From NCBI RefSeq assembly GCF_005876955.1, contig NZ_SSCL01000004.1, forward strand, positions 1 through 64,000: a stretch of DNA of 64,000 bases, given 5' to 3'. Positions 25,997 through 35,184 of this stretch are shown here, piece after piece. The DNA comes from Sinomonas gamaensis (GTDB lineage: Bacteria; Actinomycetota; Actinomycetes; Actinomycetales; Micrococcaceae). Each line of letters begins with the position of its first letter. Position 1 is the stretch's first letter. The notes beneath the pieces were generated by a model. That model did no database searches and was not told the origin of the DNA. It was given only the letters and a program-made list of their open reading frames with translations. The position numbers and the translations under genes were made by a program.

Positions 25997-26080
25997 CCCG
26001 ACTTCGGCGTCAGGGGACCCGACTTCGGCGGCAGGGGACCCGACTTCGGCGGCAGGGGACCCGATTTCGGCGGCGCTAGG
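25997..26080. repeat. four tandem 21-bp units between genes
   Basis: Units start at 25997, 26018, 26039 and 26060, each beginning CCCGACTTCGGCG or a close variant; units 2 and 3 are identical. They are the reverse complement of the repeats inside lutC. They fill most of the 136 bases between the ACT-domain gene and the antiporter stop codon, whose last codons they touch. Confidence 0.85.
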
Positions 26081-27275
26081 CGACCGGGGCGGGGGCCTTC
26101 TGCCGGGAGTACCTTCCGCGGAGCGCTTTGACCGCAGGCTCGGTGAACCGCGCAGCAAGCGGCCCGAGGACGGCCATGATCAGCACATACGCCGTGGCGA
26201 GGGCGGCGAGCTCGCCCGCGACCGCCCCGGACGTGACGGCGAGCCCGGCAATGACGATCGAGAACTCGCCGCGCGCAATGAGCGAGGTCCCGGCGCGGGC
26301 ACGCCCGGGCACGGCAACGCCGGCGCGGGCCGCGGCCCACCAGCCGGTCACGATCTTGGTGACCGCAGTGACGACGGCGAGCAGCAGCGCCCACCCGAGC
26401 ACGGGCGGAATGGACGCCGGGTCGGTGTTCAGGCCGAACGCCACGAAGAAGATTGCGGCGAACAGGTCCCGCAGCGGCTCCAGGAGCCGGGAAGCCAAGT
26501 GAGCTGTGGTCCCGGAGATGGCGATCCCGAGCATGAAGGCGCCGACGGCGGCCGAGACCTGCATCGCGGACGCGAGACCCGCCACGAGCAGGGCGAGGCC
26601 CATGACGTTCAGCAGGAACACCTCGGAGTTCTCGCTGTGCACGGCCTTCGACACGTGGTGCCCGTACCGGAGCGCCATCACCAGCACCACGGTGATGACG
26701 GCCAACGAGATGCCCACGGTCTGAAGCCCGCCGAACCAGCTCACGCCAGCGAGCATGGCGGTGAGGATCGGCAGGTAGATGGCCATGGCGAGGTCCTCGA
26801 AGACGAGAATCGACAGGATCGTCGGCGTCTCGCGGTTGCCGAGCCGCCCGAGGTCGGTGATGACCTTCGCGACGATGCCGGACGACGAGATGTACGTGAC
26901 GCCGCCCATGACGATCGCCCCGAGCGCCCCCCAGCCGAGTAGCAGGGCCACGGCGGCGCCGGGGATGAAGTTGAGCACCGCATCCACCACGCCTGCCTGC
27001 CAGGACCGCCGCAGCCCGGTGAAGAGCTCCTTGGCGGTGTATTCGAGGCCCAGCAGCAGCAGGAGCAGGATGACACCGATTTCGCCTGCCAGGTGGGAGA
27101 ACTCCCGCACCCCGCCCAGGTCCACGATCCCCCCTGCCCCGAAGACGAGGCCTCCGATGAGGTACAGCGGGATGGGGGACATGCTGATGCGCCCGGCGAG
27201 GCGCGCGAGGAACCCGAGGACGAAGATGACGGCCCCGAGTTCGATGAGCGTGAGCGCGACCGGGTTCATGCTCAC
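26076..27275 (-). CDS. K+/H+ antiporter, KhtU-like (CPA2)
   Basis: 399 residues, about twelve helices, of the monovalent cation:proton antiporter-2 family. The helices contain GLVFGAGGIVDLGG near 40, LLLLLLGLEYTAKELF near 65 and GIAISGTTAHLASRLLEPLR near 240. Its partner gene upstream encodes a TrkA_C-domain protein overlapping by four bases (GTGA), the arrangement of Bacillus KhtTU, a K+ efflux pair. An ATG two codons later is an alternative start. Confidence 0.87.
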   Translation of the reverse strand: MSMNPVALTLIELGAVIFVLGFLARLAGRISMSPIPLYLIGGLVFGAGGIVDLGGVREFSHLAGEIGVILLLLLLGLEYTAKELFTGLRRSWQAGVVDAVLNFIPGAAVALLLGWGALGAIVMGGVTYISSSGIVAKVITDLGRLGNRETPTILSILVFEDLAMAIYLPILTAMLAGVSWFGGLQTVGISLAVITVVLVMALRYGHHVSKAVHSENSEVFLLNVMGLALLVAGLASAMQVSAAVGAFMLGIAISGTTAHLASRLLEPLRDLFAAIFFVAFGLNTDPASIPPVLGWALLLAVVTAVTKIVTGWWAAARAGVAVPGRARAGTSLIARGEFSIVIAGLAVTSGAVAGELAALATAYVLIMAVLGPLAARFTEPAVKALRGRYSRQKAPAPVA

Positions 27276-27754
27276 CCGTTGCGGAGGATCTTGGCGGCGG
27301 CGTCGAGGCCTTCCTGGGTGCCGACGGCAACCAGGAGGTCGCCGGCGTGGAGGATCGCGTCCGGGCCGGGCGAGGGGATCACCTCGCCCTCGCGCATGAT
27401 GGCGACGATCGAGACGCTCGTCCGCGTGCGGATCGCGGCGCGGCCCATGGGCTGGTCGCGGTAGGGGGACTCGGGGAGGATGTTGAACTGCCGGGTGACG
27501 ATCCCGGGGACTTCCTTGTGCTCCTCGGTCAGCTGCATCACGATCCGCTGGCTGCCGAGCAGGTTCCCGAGGGCGGACGCCTCGTCGCCGGTGAGCGGGA
27601 TCGAGGCCTGGCAGGTGTCTGGATCGTCCCAGGCTGAGATGATGAGCTCGGTTTCCCCGTCGCGGTGGGTCACGACCCCGATCCGGCGGCCCGACTTCGT
27701 CATGAAGTCCTTGCGCACCCCAAAACCGGGCAGCTCGGTCTCGTCAACGTTCAT
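27272..27754 (-). CDS. KhtT-like regulatory subunit with TrkA_C domain
   Basis: 160 residues. The N-terminal half is the small domain seen in KhtT (LPGFGVRKDFMTKSGRRIGV), the C-terminal half a TrkA_C/RCK_C ligand domain (about 85-157; SIVAIMREGEVIPSPGPDAI, then AGDLLVAVGTQEGL). KhtT binds cyclic-di-AMP and controls the antiporter in Bacillus; the same role is inferred. ATG 27754 is preceded by TAAAGT-N6, a clear leaderless start. Confidence 0.87.
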   Translation of the reverse strand: MNVDETELPGFGVRKDFMTKSGRRIGVVTHRDGETELIISAWDDPDTCQASIPLTGDEASALGNLLGSQRIVMQLTEEHKEVPGIVTRQFNILPESPYRDQPMGRAAIRTRTSVSIVAIMREGEVIPSPGPDAILHAGDLLVAVGTQEGLDAAAKILRNG

Positions 27755-27760
27755 GGAACA

Positions 27761-27766
27761 ACTTTA
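27761..27766 (-). promoter_or_regulatory. -10 element, leaderless start of the KhtT-like gene
   Basis: TAAAGT on the minus strand, then TGTTCC, then ATG 27754. It overlaps the space before the stop of the MFS gene at 27783. Confidence 0.55.
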
Positions 27767-27782
27767 GTCCCGCCGCATTCAG

Positions 27783-29168
27783 CTAGCTTTCAGGTACGAC
27801 GGCGGTCGCGACCTTCGACGGCGGCCGCACCGGGAGCAGGACGAGGAGCCCCGCGAGCAGCACCACGAGGATGCCAAGGATGCCCCACCGCTGCGCCTGC
27901 CCCTCGGCGACGAGCGGCGTCGCGAGGGCGATGCAGAGGCTGAAGAGCGATGGCGCGAGGAAGCTCACCGCTCGGCCGGTCGTGGCGTACAGTCCGAAGA
28001 GCTCCCCGGACGTGCCGTCTGGCGCCAGCCGGGCGAGGTAGGCGCGCGACGACGCCTGGGCCGGTCCCACGAACAGGCACAGGAAGAGGCCGAACACCCA
28101 GAACGTCGCGGCACCCGGCCACGTCATGCCGCCGAGCGAATACGTCGCGTTGCCGAGCACGAGGACCGCCCCGCCCGCGATGAGCAGCCCCACGAGCGAG
28201 CCGATGATGACCCGTTTCGGCCCCAGGCGGTCATCAAGGATCCCACCGAGGATCGCGCCCACGGCAGCAACGACGTTGCCGAAGATCGCGAAGAAGATGA
28301 CCTGGCTGAGCGAGAAGCCGAACGTGCCGGCGGCGATCACGCCGCCGAAGGTGAAGACGGCCGCGAGACCGTCGCGGAAGACCGCGCTCGCGACAAGGAA
28401 GTACAAGGTGTGGGGGCTCGTGCGCCAGATCGCCACGATGCGTCGCCAGAGCAGCCCATAGGAAGCGAGGAAGCCCAGCCGCGCCGCCTCCCGCCGTCGT
28501 ACTTCCGGTACGGCGACCATGACGGGGAGCGAGAACACCACGATCCACAGCATCGAGAACACGGCGACGAGCCGGATGTTCAGGCTCTCCGCGGTGGAGG
28601 CACCGAACCATGGGAACGCGGGCTGGACGAACAGGGCCAGCACGAGCAGCAGCGCGACGATGCCCCCGAAGTAGCCCGCGGACCAGCCGAGGCCCGACAC
28701 GCGGCCGATGGTGCGGGGGGTCGCGATCTGCTCGAGCATCGCGTTGTAGTTGACGCCGGCGAGCTCGGAGAACACATGGCCGGCGGCGATGAGGGACGCG
28801 CCGTACCAGAGCAGCTCGGGCCGCGGGTAGGCGAAGAAGCACAGGCCGGTGAGCAGCGCGACGACGCCGGTGTGGATCCCGAGCCAGAGCTTCCGCCTGC
28901 CGCCCGCGTCGGAACGCTGCCCGGAGACGGGCGCGAGGAGCGCGATGAGCAGCCCGCCGATCCCCAGCGCAGCGCCCAGCACGGAGGAGGCGTGGTCCGC
29001 GCCGCCGAACGCGGATGAGGTCAGGTAGACCGTGAACACGAACGTCGTCATGACCGCGTTGAAGGCGGCCGAGCCCCAATCCCACGCGGCCCAGGCAAGG
29101 ACCTGGCCGCGTCTGACGGGGGCGGTATGGAGCTCGAGCTCCGATGGCTGCGGCGCGGCAGTCGTCAT
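27783..29168 (-). CDS. MFS transporter, UMF1/Atg22-like
   Basis: 461 residues from ATG 29168, about twelve helices, of the vacuole effluxer Atg22-like family (PF11700). The family pattern AWAAWDWGSAAFNAVMTTFV (residues about 22-41), NYNAMLEQIATPRTIGRVSG and GWSAGYFGG are visible. Bacterial members are of unknown substrate. TAGCAT seven bases before ATG 29168 suggests a nearly leaderless start; an ATG at 29177 is also possible. It is divergent from the Mrp operon. Confidence 0.85.
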   Translation of the reverse strand: MTTAAPQPSELELHTAPVRRGQVLAWAAWDWGSAAFNAVMTTFVFTVYLTSSAFGGADHASSVLGAALGIGGLLIALLAPVSGQRSDAGGRRKLWLGIHTGVVALLTGLCFFAYPRPELLWYGASLIAAGHVFSELAGVNYNAMLEQIATPRTIGRVSGLGWSAGYFGGIVALLLVLALFVQPAFPWFGASTAESLNIRLVAVFSMLWIVVFSLPVMVAVPEVRRREAARLGFLASYGLLWRRIVAIWRTSPHTLYFLVASAVFRDGLAAVFTFGGVIAAGTFGFSLSQVIFFAIFGNVVAAVGAILGGILDDRLGPKRVIIGSLVGLLIAGGAVLVLGNATYSLGGMTWPGAATFWVFGLFLCLFVGPAQASSRAYLARLAPDGTSGELFGLYATTGRAVSFLAPSLFSLCIALATPLVAEGQAQRWGILGILVVLLAGLLVLLPVRPPSKVATAVVPES

Positions 29169-29226
29169 AGTCCGCATGCTAGCGCTTGATAGGGTGGGAA
29201 TGATGCCATGTCGCATCGCCTGTTCT

Positions 29227-29268
29227 CCCGAACCCAACTTGTGATCGCCCGACCCCAACTTTCGTGAT
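29227..29268. repeat. two 21-bp units before the Mrp operon
   Basis: Two 21-base units start CCCGAACCCAACTT (29227) and CCCGACCCCAACTT (29248). Length and opening CCCGA match the repeats at 25997-26080, though the middle differs. They lie in the divergent promoter region of the MFS gene and the Mrp operon. Confidence 0.55.
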
Positions 29269-29299
29269 TCGCAGCCTACAGACGTAGCGGAGGCGCCCC

Positions 29300-32299
29300 G
29301 TGATACCAGTCTTGGCCCTGCACTATGCAGTGGCCGCTGGTGCGCCCTGGATCTTCCGCCGCTGGGGCCGGGCCTCGTTCTTCCTCCTCGCGGCAGTTCC
29401 CGCCGTCTCGCTCGTGTGGCTCATCCTCCAGCACGACGCCGCCTATGGCGGCGGACTCGAGGAGACCTACGCCTTCGTCCCCGCGCTTCATTTCGACGTC
29501 GCGTTCCGGATCGATCCGCTCGCGTGGGTCATGGGCCTGCTCGTTCTTGGCGTCGGCGCGCTCGTCCTCGCCTATTGCGCGCGGTACTTCAAGGACGACG
29601 ACGACGGCCTGGGCGGATTCGGGGGCCAGCTCCTCGCGTTCGCGGGAACCATGCTCGGCCTCGTCGCGTCCGACGACCTCATCTCCCTCTACGTCTTCTG
29701 GGAGATCACGAGCGTCCTCTCCTTCCTCCTCATCGGCTACGCGCGGGCCCGCCTGGCGGCCCGGCGCTCCGCCGTCCAGGCCCTCGTGGTCACGACTGCG
29801 GGCGGTCTGGCGATGCTCGTCGGCCTCGTGCTGATCGGCAACGCCGCGGGAACATATCGGATCTCGGAGATCCTCGGGCAGGCTGGGGAGCTCAGCGGCT
29901 CTACACCTGCGGCGGAGAACACTTCGGGCGCCGTCGCTGCGGGCGCGCTCCTCGTCCTCGTCGGCGCGCTCAGCAAGTCGGCGCTGGTGCCGTTCCACTT
30001 CTGGCTCCCCGCGGCGATGGCTGCTCCCGCGCCCGTCTCGGCGTATCTGCACGCCGCCGCGATGGTCAAAGCGGGCGTCTACCTCGTGGCCCGGCTGGCC
30101 CCAGGGTTCGCGGACACGCCGTTCTGGCGGCCTGTCGTCCTGGGGTTCGGCGCGGTGACGCTGCTCGTGGGCGGATATCGGGCCCTCCGGCAGACGGACA
30201 TCAAGCTCCTGTTGGCGTTCGGCACGGTGAGCCAGCTCGGGTTCATGGTGGCTGTCGTCGGCCTTGGAACGCCGGAGGCCGCGCTCGCCGGGCTCGCCCT
30301 GGTCGTGGCGCATGCGCTCTTCAAAGCCACGCTCTTCCTGGTGGTCGGCGTCGTGGACCATCAGACGGGGACGCGTGACGTGCGGCGCCTGTCCGGGGTC
30401 TTCGGTCAGGCGCGGGCGCTCGGCATTGTGGCGGTCCTCGCGGCGGCGTCGATGGCGGGGCTCCCGCTCTTCGGAGGCTTCGTGGCGAAGGAGAGCATCT
30501 TCGCCGCGTTCGCGGACGCCCTCGGTGCCCACGGTCCGCTTTCGGCTGTCTGGGGCGTGGTGATCCTCGCCGTCTTCGTGGTGGGGTCGGCGCTCACGGT
30601 CGCGTACAGTGCCCGATTCATCTGGGGCGCCTTCGCCCGCAAGCCCGGTCGCCCCAATACGCCGTTCAAGCCGGTGACCGCCGTCTTCGTGGGGCCGCCC
30701 GCGCTGCTCGCCATCCTCGGGCTCGTCTACGGCGTGTGGCCCGCGGCCGTGGATGCGTGGGCAGCTCCCGCGGCCAAAGTGACGGGTGAACTAACCGCGC
30801 ATCTGTCCGCGTGGCACGGCTTCGGCCTTCCGCTGGCCCTCTCGGCGGCCGCGTGGGCTGGGGGCGCGCTGCTGTTCCGGCGCCGGGACGCCGTATTCCG
30901 GGCGCAGATGGCCCTCTCCGGCTTCCCAGCGGCCGAACGAATCTACCGCGGACTGATCGGCGCGATCGACGACACCGCGATCTGGGTCACTGGCCGAACC
31001 CAGCGCGGGTCCCTGTTCTTCTACCTCGCCGTCATCCTCTCGGTGGCGACGCTCCTGCCTCTCGCCGTCATCCTCCTCACGCGCCCGGCCATCCCGGGCG
31101 GCGCCTACTTCCTGGACCCGAACTCGCCGCTGCAGGCCGTCGTCGGCATCGCCATCGCCATCGGTGCGCTCGCTGCCGTCCGAGCGAACAAGCGATTCCT
31201 CGCGGTGCTCATGGTCTCCGTCACGGGCTACGGCATCGCGCTCATCTTCGCGCTCCAGGGCGCGCCCGATCTCGCCATGACGCAGCTGCTCGTCGAGACC
31301 ATCGTGCTCGTCGCGTTCGTCCTCGGCATGCGCCGCCTCCCGGCCCAGCTGCGCGACAGGACGGGAGGGGCATACCGCGTGGCGCGGATCATCATCGCCG
31401 TGCTGTTCGGCGGCATGGTCGTGGTGGCCGGGATGTTCACGATGGGTGCCCGGCACGCCGCGCCGATCTCACTGCAGTTCCCCGAGCTCGCCTATTCGGA
31501 GGGCGGCGGGAACAACATCGTGAACGTCACGCTCGTGGACATCCGCGCGTGGGACACGTTCGGCGAGATCTCCGTGCTGGTCCTCGCGGCCACGGGCATC
31601 GCAAGCCTCATCTACATCAGCCACAGGGGGCGCCGCCCAGGACCGGTGCACGAGGTCGAGACGGGGAGCGTCGGCCGCGTCCGCGGCGTGGACCCGAGCT
31701 CGCGCGGCGGTGCGGAGCTCGCCGTCGCCCGGACGTTCCAGAGCGTGGAGCGCGACCCCTGGCTCGTGGCCGGCCGCACCCTCGCGCCCGAACGCCGTTC
31801 GATCATCTTCGAGGTCATCACCCGGCTCATCTTCCACAGCATGGTGCTGTTCTCGCTCTACCTCCTGCTCGCCGGGCACAACGCGCCGGGCGGAGGGTTC
31901 GCCGGCGGGCTGGTGGCCGGCATCGCGCTCACCATCCGCTACCTTGCCGGCGGCCGGTTCGAGCTCCACGAGGCCGCGCCCTTCAACCCCGGCGTGCTGC
32001 TCGGGGTCGGCCTCGCGGTCGCGGCGCTCGCCGGTGCCGTGCCGCTGCTCGTGGGCGGACAGGTGCTCCAGAGCGCGACCATCGCCCTCTGGCTGCCCGT
32101 CTTCGGCGACGTGAAGTTCGTGACCTCGACGCTGTTCGACGTGGGGGTATACCTCATCGTCGTCGGGCTCGTGATCGATGTCCTCCGAAGCCTCGGCTCC
32201 CATATCGACGAGCAGATCGAGGACCAGTCACGGACCGAGGCCCGACGTGGCCTGCAGTCTCTCCGCGAGAACCGCCAGCGGGAGAGGGAGCGCGCATGA
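29300..32299 (+). CDS. mrpA: Na+/H+ antiporter subunit A fused to subunit B
   Basis: 999 residues, GTG start. The NuoL-like antiporter part (about 1-500) has the conserved LYVFWEITSVLSFLLIGY, KSALVPFHFWLPAAM and HALFKATLFLVVGVVDHQTG segments with the buried Lys/Glu/His residues. Two middle regions correspond to the MrpA C-terminal/MbhD part. The final 160 residues are an MnhB domain (VLFSLYLLLAGHNAPGGGFA, VKFVTSTLFDVGVYLIVVG). A/B fusion is common in actinobacteria. With CDEFG it forms the large complex that exchanges Na+ for protons and supports pH and salt homeostasis. Confidence 0.95.
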   Translation: MIPVLALHYAVAAGAPWIFRRWGRASFFLLAAVPAVSLVWLILQHDAAYGGGLEETYAFVPALHFDVAFRIDPLAWVMGLLVLGVGALVLAYCARYFKDDDDGLGGFGGQLLAFAGTMLGLVASDDLISLYVFWEITSVLSFLLIGYARARLAARRSAVQALVVTTAGGLAMLVGLVLIGNAAGTYRISEILGQAGELSGSTPAAENTSGAVAAGALLVLVGALSKSALVPFHFWLPAAMAAPAPVSAYLHAAAMVKAGVYLVARLAPGFADTPFWRPVVLGFGAVTLLVGGYRALRQTDIKLLLAFGTVSQLGFMVAVVGLGTPEAALAGLALVVAHALFKATLFLVVGVVDHQTGTRDVRRLSGVFGQARALGIVAVLAAASMAGLPLFGGFVAKESIFAAFADALGAHGPLSAVWGVVILAVFVVGSALTVAYSARFIWGAFARKPGRPNTPFKPVTAVFVGPPALLAILGLVYGVWPAAVDAWAAPAAKVTGELTAHLSAWHGFGLPLALSAAAWAGGALLFRRRDAVFRAQMALSGFPAAERIYRGLIGAIDDTAIWVTGRTQRGSLFFYLAVILSVATLLPLAVILLTRPAIPGGAYFLDPNSPLQAVVGIAIAIGALAAVRANKRFLAVLMVSVTGYGIALIFALQGAPDLAMTQLLVETIVLVAFVLGMRRLPAQLRDRTGGAYRVARIIIAVLFGGMVVVAGMFTMGARHAAPISLQFPELAYSEGGGNNIVNVTLVDIRAWDTFGEISVLVLAATGIASLIYISHRGRRPGPVHEVETGSVGRVRGVDPSSRGGAELAVARTFQSVERDPWLVAGRTLAPERRSIIFEVITRLIFHSMVLFSLYLLLAGHNAPGGGFAGGLVAGIALTIRYLAGGRFELHEAAPFNPGVLLGVGLAVAALAGAVPLLVGGQVLQSATIALWLPVFGDVKFVTSTLFDVGVYLIVVGLVIDVLRSLGSHIDEQIEDQSRTEARRGLQSLRENRQRERERA

Positions 32300-32820
32300 A
32301 CCCCAACATGACCCTGCTCATCATCTCGGGCGTGCTGTTCGCGTGCGGCGTCTACCTCCTGCTCGAACGGAGCCTCACCCGCGTGCTCCTCGGGCTGCTC
32401 ATGCTGACGAACGGGGCCAACCTCCTCCTGCTCACCACGGGCGGCTACGCCGGCCTCGCGCCCTTCTTCGCCAAAGGGACAGACCCGAAGGCCTACAGCG
32501 ACCCGCTTCCGCAGGCGTTCGTGCTCACCTCCATCGTGATCTCCTTCGCGGTCACCGGCTTCATGCTCGCGCTCATCTATCGCACGTGGCAGCTCGGCCG
32601 GGCCGACGAGGTGGCCGACGACCTCGAGGACCGCCGCGTCGCCGCCCAGAGCGGCTGGGTGCCCGAGGACGACGCCGACGTCCCCGAGGACCTCAGCGAA
32701 TTCGTGAACCGCGAAGAAGCCGCAGCCGCCGACCGCGCGGCCCTGCACAGTGGGCGTCAGAAGGTGCACGCGCAGGAATCCCTCGGGCAGGAGTCCCTTG
32801 GGGAAGGGGAGCTCGAGTGA
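32296..32820 (+). CDS. mrpC: Na+/H+ antiporter subunit C
   Basis: 174 residues: three NuoK-like helices (about 5-105; LFACGVYLLLERSLTRVLLG, MLTNGANLLLL, PQAFVLTSIVISFAVTGFML) and an acidic tail of about 65 residues not found in shorter homologues (WVPEDDADVPEDLSEFVNRE). ATG 32296 overlaps the mrpA stop by four bases. Confidence 0.95.
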   Translation: MNPNMTLLIISGVLFACGVYLLLERSLTRVLLGLLMLTNGANLLLLTTGGYAGLAPFFAKGTDPKAYSDPLPQAFVLTSIVISFAVTGFMLALIYRTWQLGRADEVADDLEDRRVAAQSGWVPEDDADVPEDLSEFVNREEAAAADRAALHSGRQKVHAQESLGQESLGEGELE

Positions 32821-34373
32821 ATCTGGCAAGCCTGGCTCCGCTCGCCGTCGTCCTCCCGATCATCGGCGCCGCGGTGACGTTCCTGCTCCTGCGCCAGGAG
32901 CGCGCCCAGCGAATCGTGAGCATCAGCGTGGTCGCGGTGACGCTCGCCCTCGAGATCCTGCTGCTGGCCTCGGTCTGGGGCGGCGGGACGATCGCGGTGC
33001 CGATCGGCCAGTGGATTCCGCCGTGGGGGATCACGCTCGTCGTGGACCAGTTCTCGTCCCTCATGCTGGTGGTCTCGAGCGCGGTGAGCCTCTCCGTCCT
33101 CATCTATGCGGTGTCGCAGGGCATGGCCGACGGCGACAAGGACGGCCCCATCTCGGTGTTCCACCCGAGCTTCCTGATCCTGATCGCCGGCGTCTCCGAC
33201 GCCTTCCTTGCGGGGGACCTGTTCAACCTGTACGTCGGCTTCGAGATGCTGCTCACCGCGAGCTACGTCCTCCTCACGCTCGGAGGCACGACGGCGAGGA
33301 TCCGCGCCGGGGTGACCTACGTCGTCGTGAGCGTGGTCTCGTCGCTCCTGTTCCTCATCGCGATCGCGATGGTCTACGCCGCGACCGGCACCGTGAACAT
33401 CGCGGACCTCGCCGTGAAGCTCGGCCAGCTCGACCCCGGCACGCAGACGCTCCTGCACACCATGCTGCTCATCGGTTTCGGGATCAAGGCCGCGGTGTTC
33501 CCGCTCTCGTTCTGGCTCCCGGACTCGTACCCCACCGCGCCCGCGCCTGTCACTGCCGTGTTCGCGGGACTCCTCACGAAGGTCGGTGTGTACGCGATGG
33601 TGCGCACCGAGACGCTCCTCTTCCCGGGCGAGGACCTCAACGTCCCGCTCATGACCGTGGCGCTGCTCACCATGGTCGTGGGAATCCTGGGTGCGCTCGC
33701 CCAGACGGACATCAAGCGACTCCTGTCCTTCACCTTGGTGAGCCATATCGGCTACATGGTGTTCGGGCTCGCGATGAGTTCGGTGATCGGCCTGGCCTCA
33801 GCCGTCTTCTACGTGATGCACCACATCACGGTCCAGACGTCGCTGTTCCTCGTCGCCGGGCTCATCGAGCGCCGCGCGGGCTCGGCGTCGATCGATCGGC
33901 TCGGGGGCCTCGCGAAGCTCTCGCCGCTGCTCGCGCTGCTGTATTTCATTCCCGCGATGAACCTCGCCGGGATTCCGCCGTTCTCGGGCTTCCTCGGGAA
34001 GCTCGGCCTCGTCCAGGCGGGGGTGACGCTCGGCACGCCGATGGCGATCGCCGTCGTCATCGCCGGGGTCGCCGTCAGCCTGCTGACCCTGCTGGCCCTC
34101 GCCCGTGTGTGGGCGCGCGCCTTCTGGCGATCCACGGACGACGCCGAGAATCCCGACGCCGCCCTTCTCGCCCCCACCCACCGAGGTTCGATGCCGGGCG
34201 CGATGGTCGGCGCAACCGCCGGGCTCGTGGCGCTCGGCCTCGCGCTCACCGTGTTCGCCGGACCGCTGTTCACTGTGAGCGAACAGGCCGCGAAAGAGAT
34301 GCTCGACCGCACCCCGTACATCACCGCCGTGCTCGGCCAGCAGGCCCCGCATCCGGGGGTGGCTCAGCGATGA
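32817..34373 (+). CDS. mrpD: Na+/H+ antiporter subunit D
   Basis: 518 residues, NuoN/M-like antiporter subunit with about fourteen helices. Conserved LFNLYVGFEMLLTASYVLL (glutamate on helix 5) and KAAVFPLSFWLPDSYPTAPA (lysine) are visible. GTG 32817 overlaps the mrpC stop (GTGA); the frame is open further upstream but only as a shadow of mrpC. Confidence 0.95.
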   Translation: MNLASLAPLAVVLPIIGAAVTFLLLRQERAQRIVSISVVAVTLALEILLLASVWGGGTIAVPIGQWIPPWGITLVVDQFSSLMLVVSSAVSLSVLIYAVSQGMADGDKDGPISVFHPSFLILIAGVSDAFLAGDLFNLYVGFEMLLTASYVLLTLGGTTARIRAGVTYVVVSVVSSLLFLIAIAMVYAATGTVNIADLAVKLGQLDPGTQTLLHTMLLIGFGIKAAVFPLSFWLPDSYPTAPAPVTAVFAGLLTKVGVYAMVRTETLLFPGEDLNVPLMTVALLTMVVGILGALAQTDIKRLLSFTLVSHIGYMVFGLAMSSVIGLASAVFYVMHHITVQTSLFLVAGLIERRAGSASIDRLGGLAKLSPLLALLYFIPAMNLAGIPPFSGFLGKLGLVQAGVTLGTPMAIAVVIAGVAVSLLTLLALARVWARAFWRSTDDAENPDAALLAPTHRGSMPGAMVGATAGLVALGLALTVFAGPLFTVSEQAAKEMLDRTPYITAVLGQQAPHPGVAQR

Positions 34374-34915
34374 GCGCCCCACGCATCTCGCTCCGCACCG
34401 AGCTGCCCCTGCTGGCCTGGCTCGTCATCGTCTGGGGCGCCCTCTGGCAGGACTTCAGCCCGGGAAATCTGGTCTTCGGGCTCCTGCTGGCCCTGCTCGT
34501 GACACGGTTCCTGTACCTGCCGCCCGTGGAGCTGAGCGGCCGCTTCAACGTGCTCCACGCGGTACGGTTTGCCTTCGTCTTCGTATGGCAGGTCATCGTG
34601 GCGAGCGTGAAGCTCCTCTGGCTCGCCGTTCGGACCGGGCCAGCCGTGACGAGCGCCGTCATTGCGGTGCCGCTCCGGAGCCACGCCGACCTCATCGTCA
34701 CCGCCACGGGGCACGTCGTGTCGCTCATCCCGGGCTCGCTCATCGTGGACGTGGATCGGGCCAACGCGACCCTCTACGTCCACGGCATCGATGTGCCCGA
34801 TGCCGCGGCAGCGGAGAGGCTGAGACGGTCCGTCCTCGCGGCAGAGGCCGAGCTGATCCGGGTCATGGGAGCCGCGGAGGACCTGCGGGCCTTGCGCGTG
34901 GAGGAGGCGCAATGA
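34370..34915 (+). CDS. mrpE: Na+/H+ antiporter subunit E
   Basis: 181 residues. Two or three N-terminal helices (LPLLAWLVIVWGALWQ, NLVFGLLLALLVTRF) and a cytosolic domain with the family motif TATGHVVSLIPGSLIVDVDR. ATG 34370 overlaps the mrpD stop by four bases. Confidence 0.95.
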   Translation: MSAPRISLRTELPLLAWLVIVWGALWQDFSPGNLVFGLLLALLVTRFLYLPPVELSGRFNVLHAVRFAFVFVWQVIVASVKLLWLAVRTGPAVTSAVIAVPLRSHADLIVTATGHVVSLIPGSLIVDVDRANATLYVHGIDVPDAAAAERLRRSVLAAEAELIRVMGAAEDLRALRVEEAQ

Positions 34916-35184
34916 CCTTCCTCGACGGGGCGCTCCTGATCTGCAGCATCCTCCTGGCGCTCGCGGCCTTCGGGGCGGTGATCCGTATGATCAAGGGCCC
35001 CGCGCTGCTCGATCGCGTCCTCGCGGCGGACGTTCTGCTCGTGGTCCTCGCATCGGCGCTCATCGCGTACATGGTGGCGAGCCGGTCCACGGACCACCTC
35101 GCGCTCGTCGTAGCCATCACGCTGATCGGGTTCGTGGGGTCTGTGACCGTTGCCCGGTTCGTGCAGGACCGGAGGCGGCCATGA
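34912..35184 (+). CDS. mrpF: Na+/H+ antiporter subunit F
   Basis: 90 residues, three helices, with the subunit F motif IRMIKGPALLDRVLAADVL. ATG 34912 overlaps the mrpE stop; GAGGAGG lies just upstream within mrpE. Confidence 0.95.
   Translation: MTFLDGALLICSILLALAAFGAVIRMIKGPALLDRVLAADVLLVVLASALIAYMVASRSTDHLALVVAITLIGFVGSVTVARFVQDRRRP

Noticed and set aside
25997-26080. Possible CRISPR-like array
   Set aside because: The 21-bp units are directly abutting without spacers and no cas gene is present; it is a minisatellite.
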